64,000 nt of DNA from Lentisphaerota bacterium (GCA_015061545.1 SUWJ01000012.1:1-64000); one strand, 5' to 3'. Positions 8,920 to 18,437 are shown, counted from the stretch's first letter. Translations and numbers: made by a program. Notes: generated by a model not told the origin, from the letters alone.

Positions 8920-11466
8920 ATGAAAGATTTTTTGTGGTTCAGAACCTTCATGGTTCTGGGGGTAATTGCAGTTTTTGCCTTTGCCATGCACCCGCTGGCA
9001 CCGCTGGATTTTTACGAAACTTTCCGTAAGTCACTTCGGGAAGACGGCGATAAGATCCGGGCGGAAATGCTGGTGGATTCGGCAAAAAAAGCTCAGAGCA
9101 AACGTCAGGATCTCTATCCTGCGGCGGCGCTGCTTGAAGCTGCGGATAAGCAGTCGGTGGACTTGAAACAGCTGACGGTATTTCAGGAGGCATTTGATAA
9201 CTCCGAAGTGGTCAGTCTGGTGCGCAAACATTCATCGAGTGCCATCCGTCTGGGATTGGATCTTAATGGCGGGGTCGAGTTTGTACTTGATCTCAAGCCC
9301 GATTATGATACGCTGGCAGCCAGCGGAGTGAGTTACGCCGAAGCGCGTAAGAAGTTGGATGACAATTTTAATGAATACCGCGATCTGGCGATGGAAGCCT
9401 TGCGCAAGCGGTTGGAAAAGCAGAATATTTTTGAAAGCGAAATCGCGCCATTTGCGGCTACGGCACTTTCGTTGAAGGCGCCTATCGTGTCGCAGGACGA
9501 AAAAGATAAACTGCAGAAACTTATTCAGATGAGCAATAAGCTGGAGTTCCGGCTGGTTCATCCCCAATCCAGCGAGATCATTGCTTTCAAGCGGCCGATC
9601 CCGCCGGGATACGAAAAACTGCAGGAAGTCGGTGCCAAACGCGGCAGCGCCGCCAATGAGTATATCGTGGAAAAACGCAGCCAGATGACCGGCAGTACGG
9701 TCGATCGGGCGCAGGTGTCGCAAACTCAGTTCGGCGCCATCGCCATTGCTTTGCGGTTCAATACGCAGGGCGCGGCAAAATTTGCGGCAGTTACCGAAAA
9801 GAATGTGCAGCGTCAGCTGGCGATCGTGCTGGACGGCAAACTCTATTGCGCTCCGGTTATTCAACAGCGTATCGGCGGCGGCAATGCGGAGATAACAGGG
9901 CAGTTTTCCTTTGAGGAAGCTCAGAATATTGCCGATGCACTCAACAGCGGCAGTTTCCCCTTCCGGATCGACGTGGTTGCCGTTTACGATACCGACCCCA
10001 CGCTGGGGGCGGATAACGTAAGCAACGGGATCAAAGCCGGGTTGATCGCTCTGGTGCTGCTGGCGGTGTTTATGATCGTGTATTACCGCTTTGCGGGGGT
10101 GATCGCAGTCGCGGCGCTGATGGCAAATGTGGTGCTGATGCTGGGCGCAATGGCGGCATTCGGTGCAACCCTGACGATGCCGGGTATTGCGGGGATCATT
10201 CTGTCGCTGGGTATGGCGGTGGATGCCAATGTGCTGGTGTTTGAACGTATGCGCGAAGAATACGATGCCGGGAAAAGTTCTGCCAACGTAGTTAAAAATG
10301 GGTTCAGCCACGCTTATTCAGCGGTGCTGGACGGCAATTTGACCACGCTGGTAGTGGCTGTAATATTGTGTTATTTCGGCACCGGTGCGGTCAAGGGGTT
10401 TGCAGTCAGTCTGGCAATCGGGATCATCGCAAGTTTGTTTACGGCGCTGTTTATGAGTCGGGTCATGTTCGACTGGCTGCTGGTGTTCAAGCCCGATGTC
10501 AAACTGTCGATGCTGAGATTTTTCAGCAATCCGGCGATACCGTTCCTGCGGCAATCCCGCGTGGCGGTGGCGGTAAGCCTGACGCTGATCGTGCTGAGTT
10601 TCGGCTTGTTCGCCTGGCGCAACAGCGATATGCTTAATGTGGATTTTACCGGCGGTACGCTGCTGAGTTACAAATATGCTGAACAAGTGGCAGTAAGCGA
10701 ACTTGAAAGCACATTGAGTGCCAACGCGCTGCCCGGCAAGGTCAGCTATAAAAGCAGCGCTTCTCAGAGCGATAACCGCAAGGTGGAGATCCTGCTGCGG
10801 CAGGGCGTGGGCGACCAGTTGGCAACAGGCAGCGGCAGTGTTGCAGTAAGCGTGCGTGAGTTGTTGAACCAAAAGCACCCTGAATTGTGTCTTGAAGATG
10901 CATCCTCAACGCTTATCGGGGCGCTGGTGGGCAAAGAAATGACCCGCAATGCGATTATATCGCTGATACTGGCGTTTCTGGGTATGATCGTTTACGTTTC
11001 GCTGCGTTACGAGCTGAATTACGCGATTGCGGGTATTCTGGCGCTGGTGCACGACGTGATATTGTCGCTGGGGGCATTTGTGCTTATCGGCAGAGAAGTC
11101 AGTCTGCCGGTGGTGGCAGGGGTGCTGACGATCATCGGTTATTCGATCAACGACACGATCGTGATCTTTGACCGTATCCGCGAAGAACGCAAGCTGCATC
11201 CTGAGCGGAGCTTTGAAGAAGTGGTCGATGAAAGTTTGAACCGTACTCTGAGCCGTACAGTTCTGACCAGTTTGACCACCTTCCTGGTGGTGGCGGTCAT
11301 GCTGATAGCGGGCGGCACGGCGATCAACGACTTTATGCTGATCATTGCGCTGGGTATTGTTATAGGCAGCTATTCGAGTTTGTATATAGCTGCTCCTGTA
11401 ATCGTATTTTACAATAAGTGGAAAAACAGAAAACATAAGATTGCGGCAGATGATCCTGCCGTATGA
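8920..11466 (+). CDS. secDF: Fused protein translocase subunit SecDF
   Basis: At 848 residues this is a SecD-SecF fusion. The SecD half has a first membrane helix at about 8-25, the motif LGLDLNGGVEFVLDL, a periplasmic P1 domain to about 365, and a helix bundle with DANVLVFERMREE. The SecF half begins about 545, with a new first helix, VDFTGGT near 580 and SINDTIVIFDRIREE. It uses the proton-motive force to pull preproteins across the inner membrane together with SecYEG. The stop overlaps an ATG (ATGA) at 11463, but a hairpin follows, and the next gene's real start is probably further on. Transcription likely comes from the promoter at 8252. Confidence 0.95.
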   Translation: MKDFLWFRTFMVLGVIAVFAFAMHPLAPLDFYETFRKSLREDGDKIRAEMLVDSAKKAQSKRQDLYPAAALLEAADKQSVDLKQLTVFQEAFDNSEVVSLVRKHSSSAIRLGLDLNGGVEFVLDLKPDYDTLAASGVSYAEARKKLDDNFNEYRDLAMEALRKRLEKQNIFESEIAPFAATALSLKAPIVSQDEKDKLQKLIQMSNKLEFRLVHPQSSEIIAFKRPIPPGYEKLQEVGAKRGSAANEYIVEKRSQMTGSTVDRAQVSQTQFGAIAIALRFNTQGAAKFAAVTEKNVQRQLAIVLDGKLYCAPVIQQRIGGGNAEITGQFSFEEAQNIADALNSGSFPFRIDVVAVYDTDPTLGADNVSNGIKAGLIALVLLAVFMIVYYRFAGVIAVAALMANVVLMLGAMAAFGATLTMPGIAGIILSLGMAVDANVLVFERMREEYDAGKSSANVVKNGFSHAYSAVLDGNLTTLVVAVILCYFGTGAVKGFAVSLAIGIIASLFTALFMSRVMFDWLLVFKPDVKLSMLRFFSNPAIPFLRQSRVAVAVSLTLIVLSFGLFAWRNSDMLNVDFTGGTLLSYKYAEQVAVSELESTLSANALPGKVSYKSSASQSDNRKVEILLRQGVGDQLATGSGSVAVSVRELLNQKHPELCLEDASSTLIGALVGKEMTRNAIISLILAFLGMIVYVSLRYELNYAIAGILALVHDVILSLGAFVLIGREVSLPVVAGVLTIIGYSINDTIVIFDRIREERKLHPERSFEEVVDESLNRTLSRTVLTSLTTFLVVAVMLIAGGTAINDFMLIIALGIVIGSYSSLYIAAPVIVFYNKWKNRKHKIAADDPAV

Positions 11467-11474
11467 TAAATAAA

Positions 11475-11505
11475 CTGTCCGGCAGGATAAACTCCTGTCG
11501 GACAG
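11475..11505 (+). promoter_or_regulatory. 13-bp intercistronic hairpin between secDF and the DUF2062 gene
   Basis: CTGTCCGGCAGGA, loop TAAAC, TCCTGTCGGACAG pair over 13 positions (one G-U). There is no T-tract, so it is not a simple terminator. It ends 5 nt before the ATG at 11511, and the likely Shine-Dalgarno bases (ACAGGAAAG) run out of the 3' arm. It could therefore limit translation of the downstream gene or stabilise secDF mRNA. Confidence 0.55.
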
Positions 11506-11510
11506 GAAAG

Positions 11511-12017
11511 ATGGATATGAAATTAGGTAAGTATATCTCGCGGAAAATGCTGAAACTGTATGCCCGGATCGTGCATGAAAAGGCCGATTCAGGTTATATT
11601 GCCCGCGGTTGGGCGATCGGTATGTTTTGCGGGTGTTTGATTCCTTTTGGTTTGCAGTTGTTAGTTTCAATACCTGCGTCATTTATTCTGCGCGGCAGCA
11701 AGATCGGCGCTACATTGGGTACATTGCTGACCAACCATTTTTCAATATTTATCATTTATCCGCTGCAATGTTATGTGGGGAACCACCTTATCGGCGGTGA
11801 TCTTACCTGGGGACAAACCAAACAAGCTATGGCCAGCGTGCTGTCGGAGCAGAGCTTTGCTTCGTTGTGGGCGTTGGGCTGGGATTTGACGATATCTTTC
11901 TTTGTCGGCGGCGCCATACTGACTGCCATCACTACTCCACCGACCTACTACGGGGTCAAAAAACTTGTAGAGGCACGACGCAAGCGCAAGGCGGCGAAAA
12001 AAGCGTGCGCTGAATAA
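11511..12017 (+). CDS. DUF2062 domain membrane protein
   Basis: A 168-residue protein with the DUF2062 pattern: an amphipathic N-terminus, ARGWAIGMFCGCLIPFG, two or three hydrophobic helices, TLLTNHFSIFIIYPLQCYVG, and a basic tail ending KRKAAKKACAE. DUF2062 proteins are inner-membrane proteins of unknown biochemical role. ATG at 11511 (MDMKLGK) is preferred over the ATG at 11463, because the extra 16 residues would be encoded by the hairpin at 11475-11505. Co-transcription with secDF is likely from the spacing. Confidence 0.75.
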   Translation: MDMKLGKYISRKMLKLYARIVHEKADSGYIARGWAIGMFCGCLIPFGLQLLVSIPASFILRGSKIGATLGTLLTNHFSIFIIYPLQCYVGNHLIGGDLTWGQTKQAMASVLSEQSFASLWALGWDLTISFFVGGAILTAITTPPTYYGVKKLVEARRKRKAAKKACAE

Positions 12018-12044
12018 CGCAGGAAAAATATTGTTCTTATAAGT

Positions 12045-12072
12045 TTGAATGGTTTTATCCTTCAATTATACA
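12045..12072 (+). promoter_or_regulatory. Promoter of the symporter remnant
   Basis: TTGAAT, 16-bp spacer, TATACA, about 43 nt before the ATG of the broken symporter gene. It suggests the remnant may still be transcribed, towards the convergent dinG gene. Confidence 0.5.
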
Positions 12073-12114
12073 TAACATTGCTTGCGGACCTGATAAAAAA
12101 AGGACGCAAGAGAT

Positions 12115-12600
12115 ATGAGTTTAATAGACTGGCTTATTTTACTGATCCCTACTGCAATCGTGATGGGAGTCGGTATTTACAGTATGAGATATGTCCACAG
12201 CGTGGCGGATTTTCTTTCGGCAGGACGGGTGGCGGGCCGCTATGTGCTGAGCATGGGCGATGTGGCTTGTGCGCTGTCGATCATCGGATTGGCAGCGTAT
12301 GTGGAAGTTCATTATAAAACAGGCTTTGCGCTGGTATTCTGGAATAATATATTATTACCTCTGGGTATCGTGATCGGGCTGTTCGGATACTGCACCTACC
12401 GCTTCCGCGAAACGCGGGCAATGAGTCTGGGGTAGTTTCTGGAAATGCGTTACAACCGCAGTTTCCGGATTTTTGCTTCATTCCTGCGCAGTATATCCGA
12501 AATGCTTGCCAATATGATCATGCCTGCGATTGCGGCACGGTTCTTTATCTACTTTCTGGACCTGCCCCATAATGGCAAATACAGAATACTCGTGCCGTAT
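12115..12600 (+). pseudogene. Sodium:solute symporter, N-terminal remnant with in-frame TAG
   Basis: The translation MSLIDWLILLIPTAIVMGVG continues with the SSS-family N-terminus (FLSAGRVAGRYVLSMGDVA, RFRETRAMSLG). At 12433-12435 a TAG interrupts it, then the same frame goes on [20 protein letters not shown] and [11 protein letters not shown]. The stop falls where the family usually has Gln (AMxLGQFLEMRY), so one C-to-T change explains it. The frame then runs into the antisense of dinG at about 12600, so only about 160 of the usual 500 or more residues exist. Promoter and AAGAG ribosome-site remnants persist upstream. The nonsense codon plus loss of about two-thirds of the gene make it non-functional as a transporter. 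Confidence 0.8.
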
Positions 12601-14730
12601 TTATTGGCGTTTGTAGGCCGGCAGACTGTTGAGGAAGGTTCTGCCGTAGCGTTTGCTGACGATCCGCGAGTCGAGGATCACAATGATTCCGCTGTCGCCG
12701 GATGAACGGATCAGGCGGCCTGTTCCCTGACGGAATTTAAGTACTGCTTCGGGCAGGGAGTAATCAAAGAACGGGTTGCCGCCTTGCAAGCGGATCCGTT
12801 CGCTGCGGGCGTACATCAAGGGGTGGGAAGGTACCGCAAAGGGCAGTTTGGTAATAATAACATTGCTCAAACTTTCGCCGGGGACATCAACCCCGGTCCA
12901 GAAACTGTCGGTGCCGAACAGGACGCTGCGTACATCATTTTTAAACTCTCTCAGCAGCATACTGCGCGACATTTCGGCGCCTTGCACCAACAGTTTTATA
13001 TCGCGGTGAAAGCAGAATCCCTCCAGCGCATCGGCTGCTTTGCGCATCAGCGAATAACTGGTAAAAAGCACAAACGCTCTGCCGTCGCTCAAGGCTATGT
13101 AATGCTCCAATGCTTTGAAGAGTGCCGGTTCAAAATCCGCCTGAGCAGGGTCGGGCATCGTACCTTCCACATAGAGTGTAACTTTGGTCGGGTCGAAGGG
13201 CGAACTTAAACTTTTTACCGTACCGCCTGAAAAGCCTGTCCGCTCGCAAAAATAATTGAATTTACGGTCAACAGTCAAGGTCGCGCTGGTGGCTACAACC
13301 GGGAAATCGCGGGAGAAAAGTTCCTGCGATAATATTTCTGCCACATTCAGCGGTGCTGCCTGCAATATAAGCTGGCGCGAATCATTTTCCACCCAGTAGA
13401 CCGCATCGGGCAGATTCATATTGATAAATGAATCCAGACTGTCGATGTAATTATCGCACATATTGATCTTGCTTTCCAGCTCGCTGCGGAAATCGCCGTC
13501 GGTCTGTTCCAGCGCGTAATCGCCCAGTTTGGCGCGGAAGTTCAGCAGCACTTCCTGCAGCGGATTATCGAAAATCCCCGGTCGGGTAACTGCGCGGAGC
13601 GAATCATCCGCCTGCAGCAGATAATCTTCAAACTGAATAAAAAACTCTCGGCTGATGGCTTTGAGGGAGCTTATCTGCGAACGCAGTTCCAATGCGCTTT
13701 CGCCTTTCCGCATCAACAGTCCGCGGGCGGTATCCGGATTGTACAGACTGTTGAGAAATGCCTTGAAGCCGCCGCTGCTCAAATAGAGTCCCATGTGGGA
13801 TGCGGCATTATCTTCCAGCGTATGAGCTTCGTCGATTATCACGCTGCCGTAAACGGGGAGCAAACCGGAGTCGTCGCCTGCTTCCAGCTGCATTTTCAGA
13901 TCGGTAAAAAACAGCGCGTGATTGGCCACAATAATATCTGCCGCCGCCCACGACTCCCGCGCTTTGCGGTAAAAACACTCTTTGCGGAAACGGCATTTGG
14001 GGTAGGAGCAGTTGCCCGCTTCGCAGCAGACATAATTCCATGATTCGTTGTTGATATAGAATCCGGCATTATCCCGGTTGCCATCAGTCGTGCTCTGGCT
14101 CCAGGAATATATGCGGTCGATATCGCCGGTCATGCCCGGCTGGGCAAGGTATTCGCTCTGATACTCGCCTGCTGCCAGCGAAAGACGGCGCAAACATAAA
14201 TAGTTGCGCCGACCTTTGGCAAGGGCGCTGGTAAATCTTATTTTCAGCAGTTTCTTCAACAGCGGCAGATCTTTTTCGATCAACTGCTCCTGCAAGCTGA
14301 TCGTTTCGGTAGTGATGACCGTTGGTTTGCCTGAAAGACGGCTGTAAAGGATCGCCGGCACCAGATACGCAAAACTTTTGCCTACGCCGGTAGGAGCTTC
14401 GATGGCAAGATTGCTTTTCCCGGTCAATGCTTCCGCTACCGCAACTGCCATTTCCTGCTGCTGACTGCGGTATTCAAACTCTTTATTTTCGTTGATTGCG
14501 GCTTGTGCCAGCGCTCCGTCGGGAGCAAAAAATTTGCTGCATTGCTGCACGATCTCCGCCAGATTTTCTGCCGTAATGCCGTTATCTGCGGCAACGGAAA
14601 ACTCTTCCGGAAGAGCATCGATCCCGTCAGAAAATCCATCGGAATCTGCTGCGCCTGAGAGAATACCTTCAGGAATGTGATTTTCGATCAGGCAGGATTG
14701 CAGCAATTCGCTGGCAAAGGGTTTAATCAT
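12601..14730 (-). CDS. dinG: DinG-family ATP-dependent DNA helicase
   Basis: A 709-residue superfamily 2 XPD/DinG-type helicase. Walker A is [15 protein letters not shown] (about 112-126) and Walker B is [12 protein letters not shown] (about 297). A four-cysteine cluster ([18 protein letters not shown], about 232-250) would hold the 4Fe-4S cluster, followed by IIVANHALF. Motif VI is [14 protein letters not shown] near the C-terminus. The family unwinds forked or damaged DNA and R-loops. It is the last gene of the nusA operon and overlaps the upstream gene by 8 nt. The first 70 residues are a non-helicase extension without recognisable domain. It converges on the broken symporter gene. Confidence 0.9.
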   Translation of the reverse strand: MIKPFASELLQSCLIENHIPEGILSGAADSDGFSDGIDALPEEFSVAADNGITAENLAEIVQQCSKFFAPDGALAQAAINENKEFEYRSQQQEMAVAVAEALTGKSNLAIEAPTGVGKSFAYLVPAILYSRLSGKPTVITTETISLQEQLIEKDLPLLKKLLKIRFTSALAKGRRNYLCLRRLSLAAGEYQSEYLAQPGMTGDIDRIYSWSQSTTDGNRDNAGFYINNESWNYVCCEAGNCSYPKCRFRKECFYRKARESWAAADIIVANHALFFTDLKMQLEAGDDSGLLPVYGSVIIDEAHTLEDNAASHMGLYLSSGGFKAFLNSLYNPDTARGLLMRKGESALELRSQISSLKAISREFFIQFEDYLLQADDSLRAVTRPGIFDNPLQEVLLNFRAKLGDYALEQTDGDFRSELESKINMCDNYIDSLDSFINMNLPDAVYWVENDSRQLILQAAPLNVAEILSQELFSRDFPVVATSATLTVDRKFNYFCERTGFSGGTVKSLSSPFDPTKVTLYVEGTMPDPAQADFEPALFKALEHYIALSDGRAFVLFTSYSLMRKAADALEGFCFHRDIKLLVQGAEMSRSMLLREFKNDVRSVLFGTDSFWTGVDVPGESLSNVIITKLPFAVPSHPLMYARSERIRLQGGNPFFDYSLPEAVLKFRQGTGRLIRSSGDSGIIVILDSRIVSKRYGRTFLNSLPAYKRQ

Positions 14731-16258
14731 CGCTGTCCAGCACTCCGCGCAGGGCGCTCAGCGCCTCTTCGCCGCTTTCAAGGGCATTTTCCACGCCTTC
14801 GCGCAGCTGCTCAAAATCAAAATCTTCGCCCAGCGAGGCAGGTGAATTGACCAGTTTGAGCGTTTCGTCCAGCAGCAACGCTACTTCGGCAAGCGCTTCA
14901 AAGAGTTCAGGCTTTATCTCCAGCTCGGTGGATAATTCGGCAAGTTCGCTCAAAAGCGTGCAGCGCTCCATGGTGAATTCCACGATCATGCTGCGGATTT
15001 CGGCGGTTTGATTGTCGTATTCGCGCGGATAAGTATCAAGCATTTCTTCAAAGCGGCTTTCCAACTCGTTGAAGAAGCACGCTTCCTGCATACCGTCGGC
15101 AAAATCCAGCTTGGTTTCGCCGAAACTGCGGCTGTAGAAGCTGTTGAAATCAAAATCATGATTTTTCAAGTTGTCCAGCAATATCGCATCCAGCTCCAGC
15201 ATATTGAGCATCGGGTAAAGTTTGGCAAGCATACTTTCAAGCGAACCGATTTCGCCGGAGCCGATCGTTACGTTATCGGGCAATTCCTGTTCGTGATGAT
15301 GGTGGTGGTGATGATGTTCGCCACAGGAGCAACTGTCATCGCCGCAGGAGCAGCTGTCCTCTTCGCTGCTGCGTCTTACCAGCGTACTGCCGTCTTCGTC
15401 GAAGGCGATATCGAATATGGAATCACTCATCAATATTTCGTCCAGCGACATGGCAGGCGCTTTCAACAGTTCAGGGTGATTGGCAAACATACATCTTATG
15501 CTTTCTACGATCGGCACTCCCGGCAGCAATTCATCTACTACTGCGGTCAGGGCATCTTCCGCTGCCTGACGGTAATTGCGGCGATTTTTTTCGCTGCGCT
15601 GTTTGCCGCTGTCCAGATGAAACTCAAATTCGCCTTTGCGGTAATCCACTACTTTTACCAGCAGCGCATCGCCTTCTGAAAAATCGGTTTCCGCATAAAA
15701 TTTCTGCATATCCAGCACCGCAAGTTTCAGTTCGGGATTGGCTGAATTGCGCGCCTTTTCCATATTTTCTTCCGCTTCGGCAGCAAAAAAGTCAAAAAGT
15801 GTTTCCGCCCCCATAAGCAGATGATATTTGATGATATTTTCTGCCTGACCGGAAAAACTTACGCTGCTCTGACGCTTTCTTGCCCCCGCTTCTTTAAGCG
15901 TTATTTCCGAAGGAAAAAGTTCCTGACTCATAAACGGCACAAAGCGGTGTCCCGGGATCAGGATATTATTTTCGATCTCAAACCCGTCAGGCACGATCAG
16001 AAATTCCCTGCCGTTGAAGAGCGTTTCCGCCGCCAGATATTTTTCGCCGGGGATCACGGGGATCAAATCTTCGTGAAAATCCAGCTCGCGGACGATTCTG
16101 GCAGTCAGCAGTTTCGCCGCCTCGCTGTCGGCAGACTCCGGTGCCAGCTTGAGAATATCCTGAATTGTAATCACACTCTGTTGTGCCGCCAGAAGCGAAT
16201 TGATGGCATCTTCAGGCGAAAAACAGCTTTTTTCCACATCTTTAATCTGCTTTATCAT
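14723..16258 (-). CDS. Hypothetical acidic protein with a Cys/His-rich hinge
   Basis: A 511-residue acidic protein that I could not assign to a family. The N-terminal half (1-290) is mixed alpha/beta with the segment LIPVIPGEKYLAAETLFNGR. A hinge at about 301-322 reads CSCGDDSCSCGE followed by eight consecutive histidines. The C-terminal half (330-511) is strongly helical and Glu/Leu-rich, perhaps coiled coil. The hinge could bind nickel, zinc or copper. There is no signal peptide or membrane helix. It lies between truB and dinG in the nusA operon (25 nt after truB; 8-nt overlap with dinG), so co-expression with translation and repair genes is likely. Function unknown. Confidence 0.7.
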   Translation of the reverse strand: MIKQIKDVEKSCFSPEDAINSLLAAQQSVITIQDILKLAPESADSEAAKLLTARIVRELDFHEDLIPVIPGEKYLAAETLFNGREFLIVPDGFEIENNILIPGHRFVPFMSQELFPSEITLKEAGARKRQSSVSFSGQAENIIKYHLLMGAETLFDFFAAEAEENMEKARNSANPELKLAVLDMQKFYAETDFSEGDALLVKVVDYRKGEFEFHLDSGKQRSEKNRRNYRQAAEDALTAVVDELLPGVPIVESIRCMFANHPELLKAPAMSLDEILMSDSIFDIAFDEDGSTLVRRSSEEDSCSCGDDSCSCGEHHHHHHHHEQELPDNVTIGSGEIGSLESMLAKLYPMLNMLELDAILLDNLKNHDFDFNSFYSRSFGETKLDFADGMQEACFFNELESRFEEMLDTYPREYDNQTAEIRSMIVEFTMERCTLLSELAELSTELEIKPELFEALAEVALLLDETLKLVNSPASLGEDFDFEQLREGVENALESGEEALSALRGVLDSDD

Positions 16259-16283
16259 ATTGGCAATACCCGTTGATACAATA

Positions 16284-17051
16284 TTATTTACCTGCTGCTT
16301 CGGCGGCGATTTTCAGCGCTTTGCCGTACAAAAATTTTTCCAGCATCTCTTTAAGCTCAGGCTGTTCAATGGTCTTCAACTCATCTACTGAAATAGCGTC
16401 TTCAATGGAAAATTTGCCCGAAGCTATCCGCCGCAGATTTGTCAGCACCGCTCCGCAGCCCAGTTTGCTGCCGATATCGCTGGCAATAGTGCGCACATAA
16501 GTACCCTTGGAACAATGCACCGTAAAATCGCAATCGGGCAGGGCAATGCGGTCGACTTTTATATCAAAAACTTCGATGGGACGGGCTTCCCGTTCGACTT
16601 CCACGCCTTTCCGGGCAAGTTCGTAAAGTTTTTTACCGTCTTTTTTCAGCGCCGAAACCATTGGCGGTATCTGCATGGATTTGCCCATGAACGACATTAC
16701 CGTATTGCGCAGGGCTTCTTCGGTTATACCGGCGGTATCGCACTCGCGGATCACGTTGCCGTCCATATCCTGCGAATCGGTTTCGATCCCCAGCCGCAGC
16801 GATCCGGAATAGATTTTATCCACTCCGCTGAGTGAGTTGCTTATGCGGGTGAATTTACCCAGCACCAGCACCAGCAGCCCCGTTGCCGCCGGATCCAGCG
16901 TTCCGCAATGCCCCACTTTGGGGATATTGAAGCGGGAACGGACGAAATTCACCACATCAAAACTTGTCCAGGTGGCAGGTTTATCCACCAGCAGAATACC
17001 GTCGGTATTAAAAATCGGCAGCCGATGGCGTTTGGGGTCAAATTTTCTCAT
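16284..17051 (-). CDS. truB: tRNA pseudouridine(55) synthase TruB
   Basis: A 255-residue TruB. It has LLVDKPATWTSFDVVN, the catalytic block KVGHCGTLDPAATGLLVLVLG with the nucleophilic Asp about residue 49, and GKSMQIPPMVSALKKDGKKLYELARKG plus CSKGTYVRTIASDIG, which bind the T-arm. It makes pseudouridine 55 in the T-loop of tRNAs. ATG overlaps the nrnA stop (ATGA), and the classical nusA-infB-rbfA-nrnA-truB order is preserved. The C-terminal PUA-type extension found in some homologues is absent. Confidence 0.95.
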   Translation of the reverse strand: MRKFDPKRHRLPIFNTDGILLVDKPATWTSFDVVNFVRSRFNIPKVGHCGTLDPAATGLLVLVLGKFTRISNSLSGVDKIYSGSLRLGIETDSQDMDGNVIRECDTAGITEEALRNTVMSFMGKSMQIPPMVSALKKDGKKLYELARKGVEVEREARPIEVFDIKVDRIALPDCDFTVHCSKGTYVRTIASDIGSKLGCGAVLTNLRRIASGKFSIEDAISVDELKTIEQPELKEMLEKFLYGKALKIAAEAAGK

Positions 17052-18067
17052 GCTTCAAATTCTTTCAATTCTTCTTCCGTAAACAGCATTCTGACCTCTT
17101 TGGCAAAGAAATCAGATGCTTCTGACAGCGTATCAAAATCCACGCTCATACCCGCAGCCATGGCATGACCGCCGCCGTTATGTTTGTGCGCCAGTTCAAT
17201 GACCGGGCGGCGGGGATTTTTTGAGCGCATGGAAATACGGCAGCTTTTTCCGCTGCGGCGGCTGATGATCGCCACGATCTCCGTCCCGGCAATGGTGCGT
17301 AATATATCAATAAGCCCTTCGGCATTGCGCAGGTCAAAATTATATTTTTCCAGCAGTTCGGGTTCCACACACGCCCACGCCACGCGTTTGCCGCAGCCCC
17401 AGCGTATATACTTTTCCAGCAGTTCCGATTCAAAAAGCTGCTGGTTGAACGGCTTGTTGAAGTAGACCTGATTGACCACTTTGTTCAGATTCGCCCCCGC
17501 ATCCAGCAATCTTGCCGCCGAACGCATGGCAGCGGCATTGGTATTGTCGAAGCGGAAGCCCCCCGTATCGGTCAGCAGCCCCATCAGGCAGTAATTTGCC
17601 GTTGCTTGGGGAATGCTTTGGCCGAAACTCTCGCACAACTCAAATACGATCTCTGCCGTTGCCGCCCGCTTTTCCAGATAATTCCAGCGCCCGAAGGCGG
17701 GATTATCGGGGTGATGGTCGATGATCTGCAATTTTTCCTGCAATATTTCAGGCACATAGCCGTTGGCGGTAAATCCCGCTCTGGCAGGAACTGCCGTATC
17801 CAGCAATATTGCCAGATCGTATTGAGCGGCATCTCCGGGCAGCGCCGCAAGATATTCGGCTTTTTCCAGCTGATACAACTCAGGTATGCCATCGGGCAGC
17901 ACCGCAACAGCTTTTTTGCCCAGCTGTTCCAGAAATGCCTGCAGCGCCAGCGTTGAGCCGATCGCATCGCCGTCCGGCTTCAAATGCGCCGCCAGCAATA
18001 TGCGCTCCGCATTCAGGATGCGCGTTCTGATTTCAGCAAAACACTCTTCAAGCTTCATCGGCTTCAT
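17048..18067 (-). CDS. nrnA: DHH-family oligoribonuclease/pAp phosphatase NrnA
   Basis: A DHH/DHHA1 phosphoesterase of about 339 residues. It has AAHLKPDGDAIGS near residue 28, a DTAVPARAG block, IIDHHPDN near 115, and the C-terminal DHHA1 signature HNGGGHAMAAGM near 298. By family it degrades nanoRNAs from the 5' end and hydrolyses 3'-phosphoadenosine 5'-phosphate. The start lies inside rbfA. ATG 18067 (MKPMKLEECF) follows AAGGCAGGG and is preferred, and ATG 18058 is the alternative. Neighbours rbfA and truB match the common bacterial arrangement. Confidence 0.9.
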   Translation of the reverse strand: MKPMKLEECFAEIRTRILNAERILLAAHLKPDGDAIGSTLALQAFLEQLGKKAVAVLPDGIPELYQLEKAEYLAALPGDAAQYDLAILLDTAVPARAGFTANGYVPEILQEKLQIIDHHPDNPAFGRWNYLEKRAATAEIVFELCESFGQSIPQATANYCLMGLLTDTGGFRFDNTNAAAMRSAARLLDAGANLNKVVNQVYFNKPFNQQLFESELLEKYIRWGCGKRVAWACVEPELLEKYNFDLRNAEGLIDILRTIAGTEIVAIISRRSGKSCRISMRSKNPRRPVIELAHKHNGGGHAMAAGMSVDFDTLSEASDFFAKEVRMLFTEEELKEFEA

Positions 18068-18437
18068 CCCTGCCTTGCTCCGCAGCGTGTTCCATTTCCG
18101 CCAGCAGTTCCAGCACCCGGTCGCCCGCGGCAACGCGGTTGTCGATGCGGAACGTCAGCACCGGCGTATGTTTGAACCCCAGCGAACGCGCCATGGCGCT
18201 TTGCAGATCGCGTCGGCAGCTGTTTAGATTTTCCAGCACGATACGCCGTGCAATGTTGTCGCCGCCGAATACGCTGACGCTGACCGTTGCGTTCCGCAAA
18301 TCCACCGATGTACGCACCTCGGTAACCGATACCAGTACCGATGCCGACGGCGAAACCGAATTGCGGTAGATAAGTTCGCTCAGCTCCCGTTTGATAAGTT
18401 CGTTGACCCGGGTCAACCGATCAGGTGCAGCTCCCAT
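18048..18437 (-). CDS. rbfA: Ribosome-binding factor A
   Basis: 129 residues with the RbfA KH-like fold pattern: RLTRVNELIKRELSELIYR at the N-terminus, VSVTEVRTSVDLRNATVSVSVFG, and the C-terminal FKHTPVLTFRIDN. It matures the 5' helix of 16S rRNA on the 30S subunit. GAGGAG lies about 7 nt before the ATG. It follows infB by 36 nt and overlaps the nrnA start. A short acidic tail (EQGRDEADEA) ends the protein. Confidence 0.93.
   Translation of the reverse strand: MGAAPDRLTRVNELIKRELSELIYRNSVSPSASVLVSVTEVRTSVDLRNATVSVSVFGGDNIARRIVLENLNSCRRDLQSAMARSLGFKHTPVLTFRIDNRVAAGDRVLELLAEMEHAAEQGRDEADEA

Noticed and set aside
93-12435. General reassignment of TAG to an amino acid
   Set aside because: None of the conserved housekeeping genes in the window contains an internal TAG, which would be expected if TAG were an ordinary sense codon. 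Left only as possible suppression.
15293-15318. His8 run as a cloning tag or contamination
   Set aside because: It is internal, codon-mixed, flanked by CSCG motifs and sits in a natural operon.
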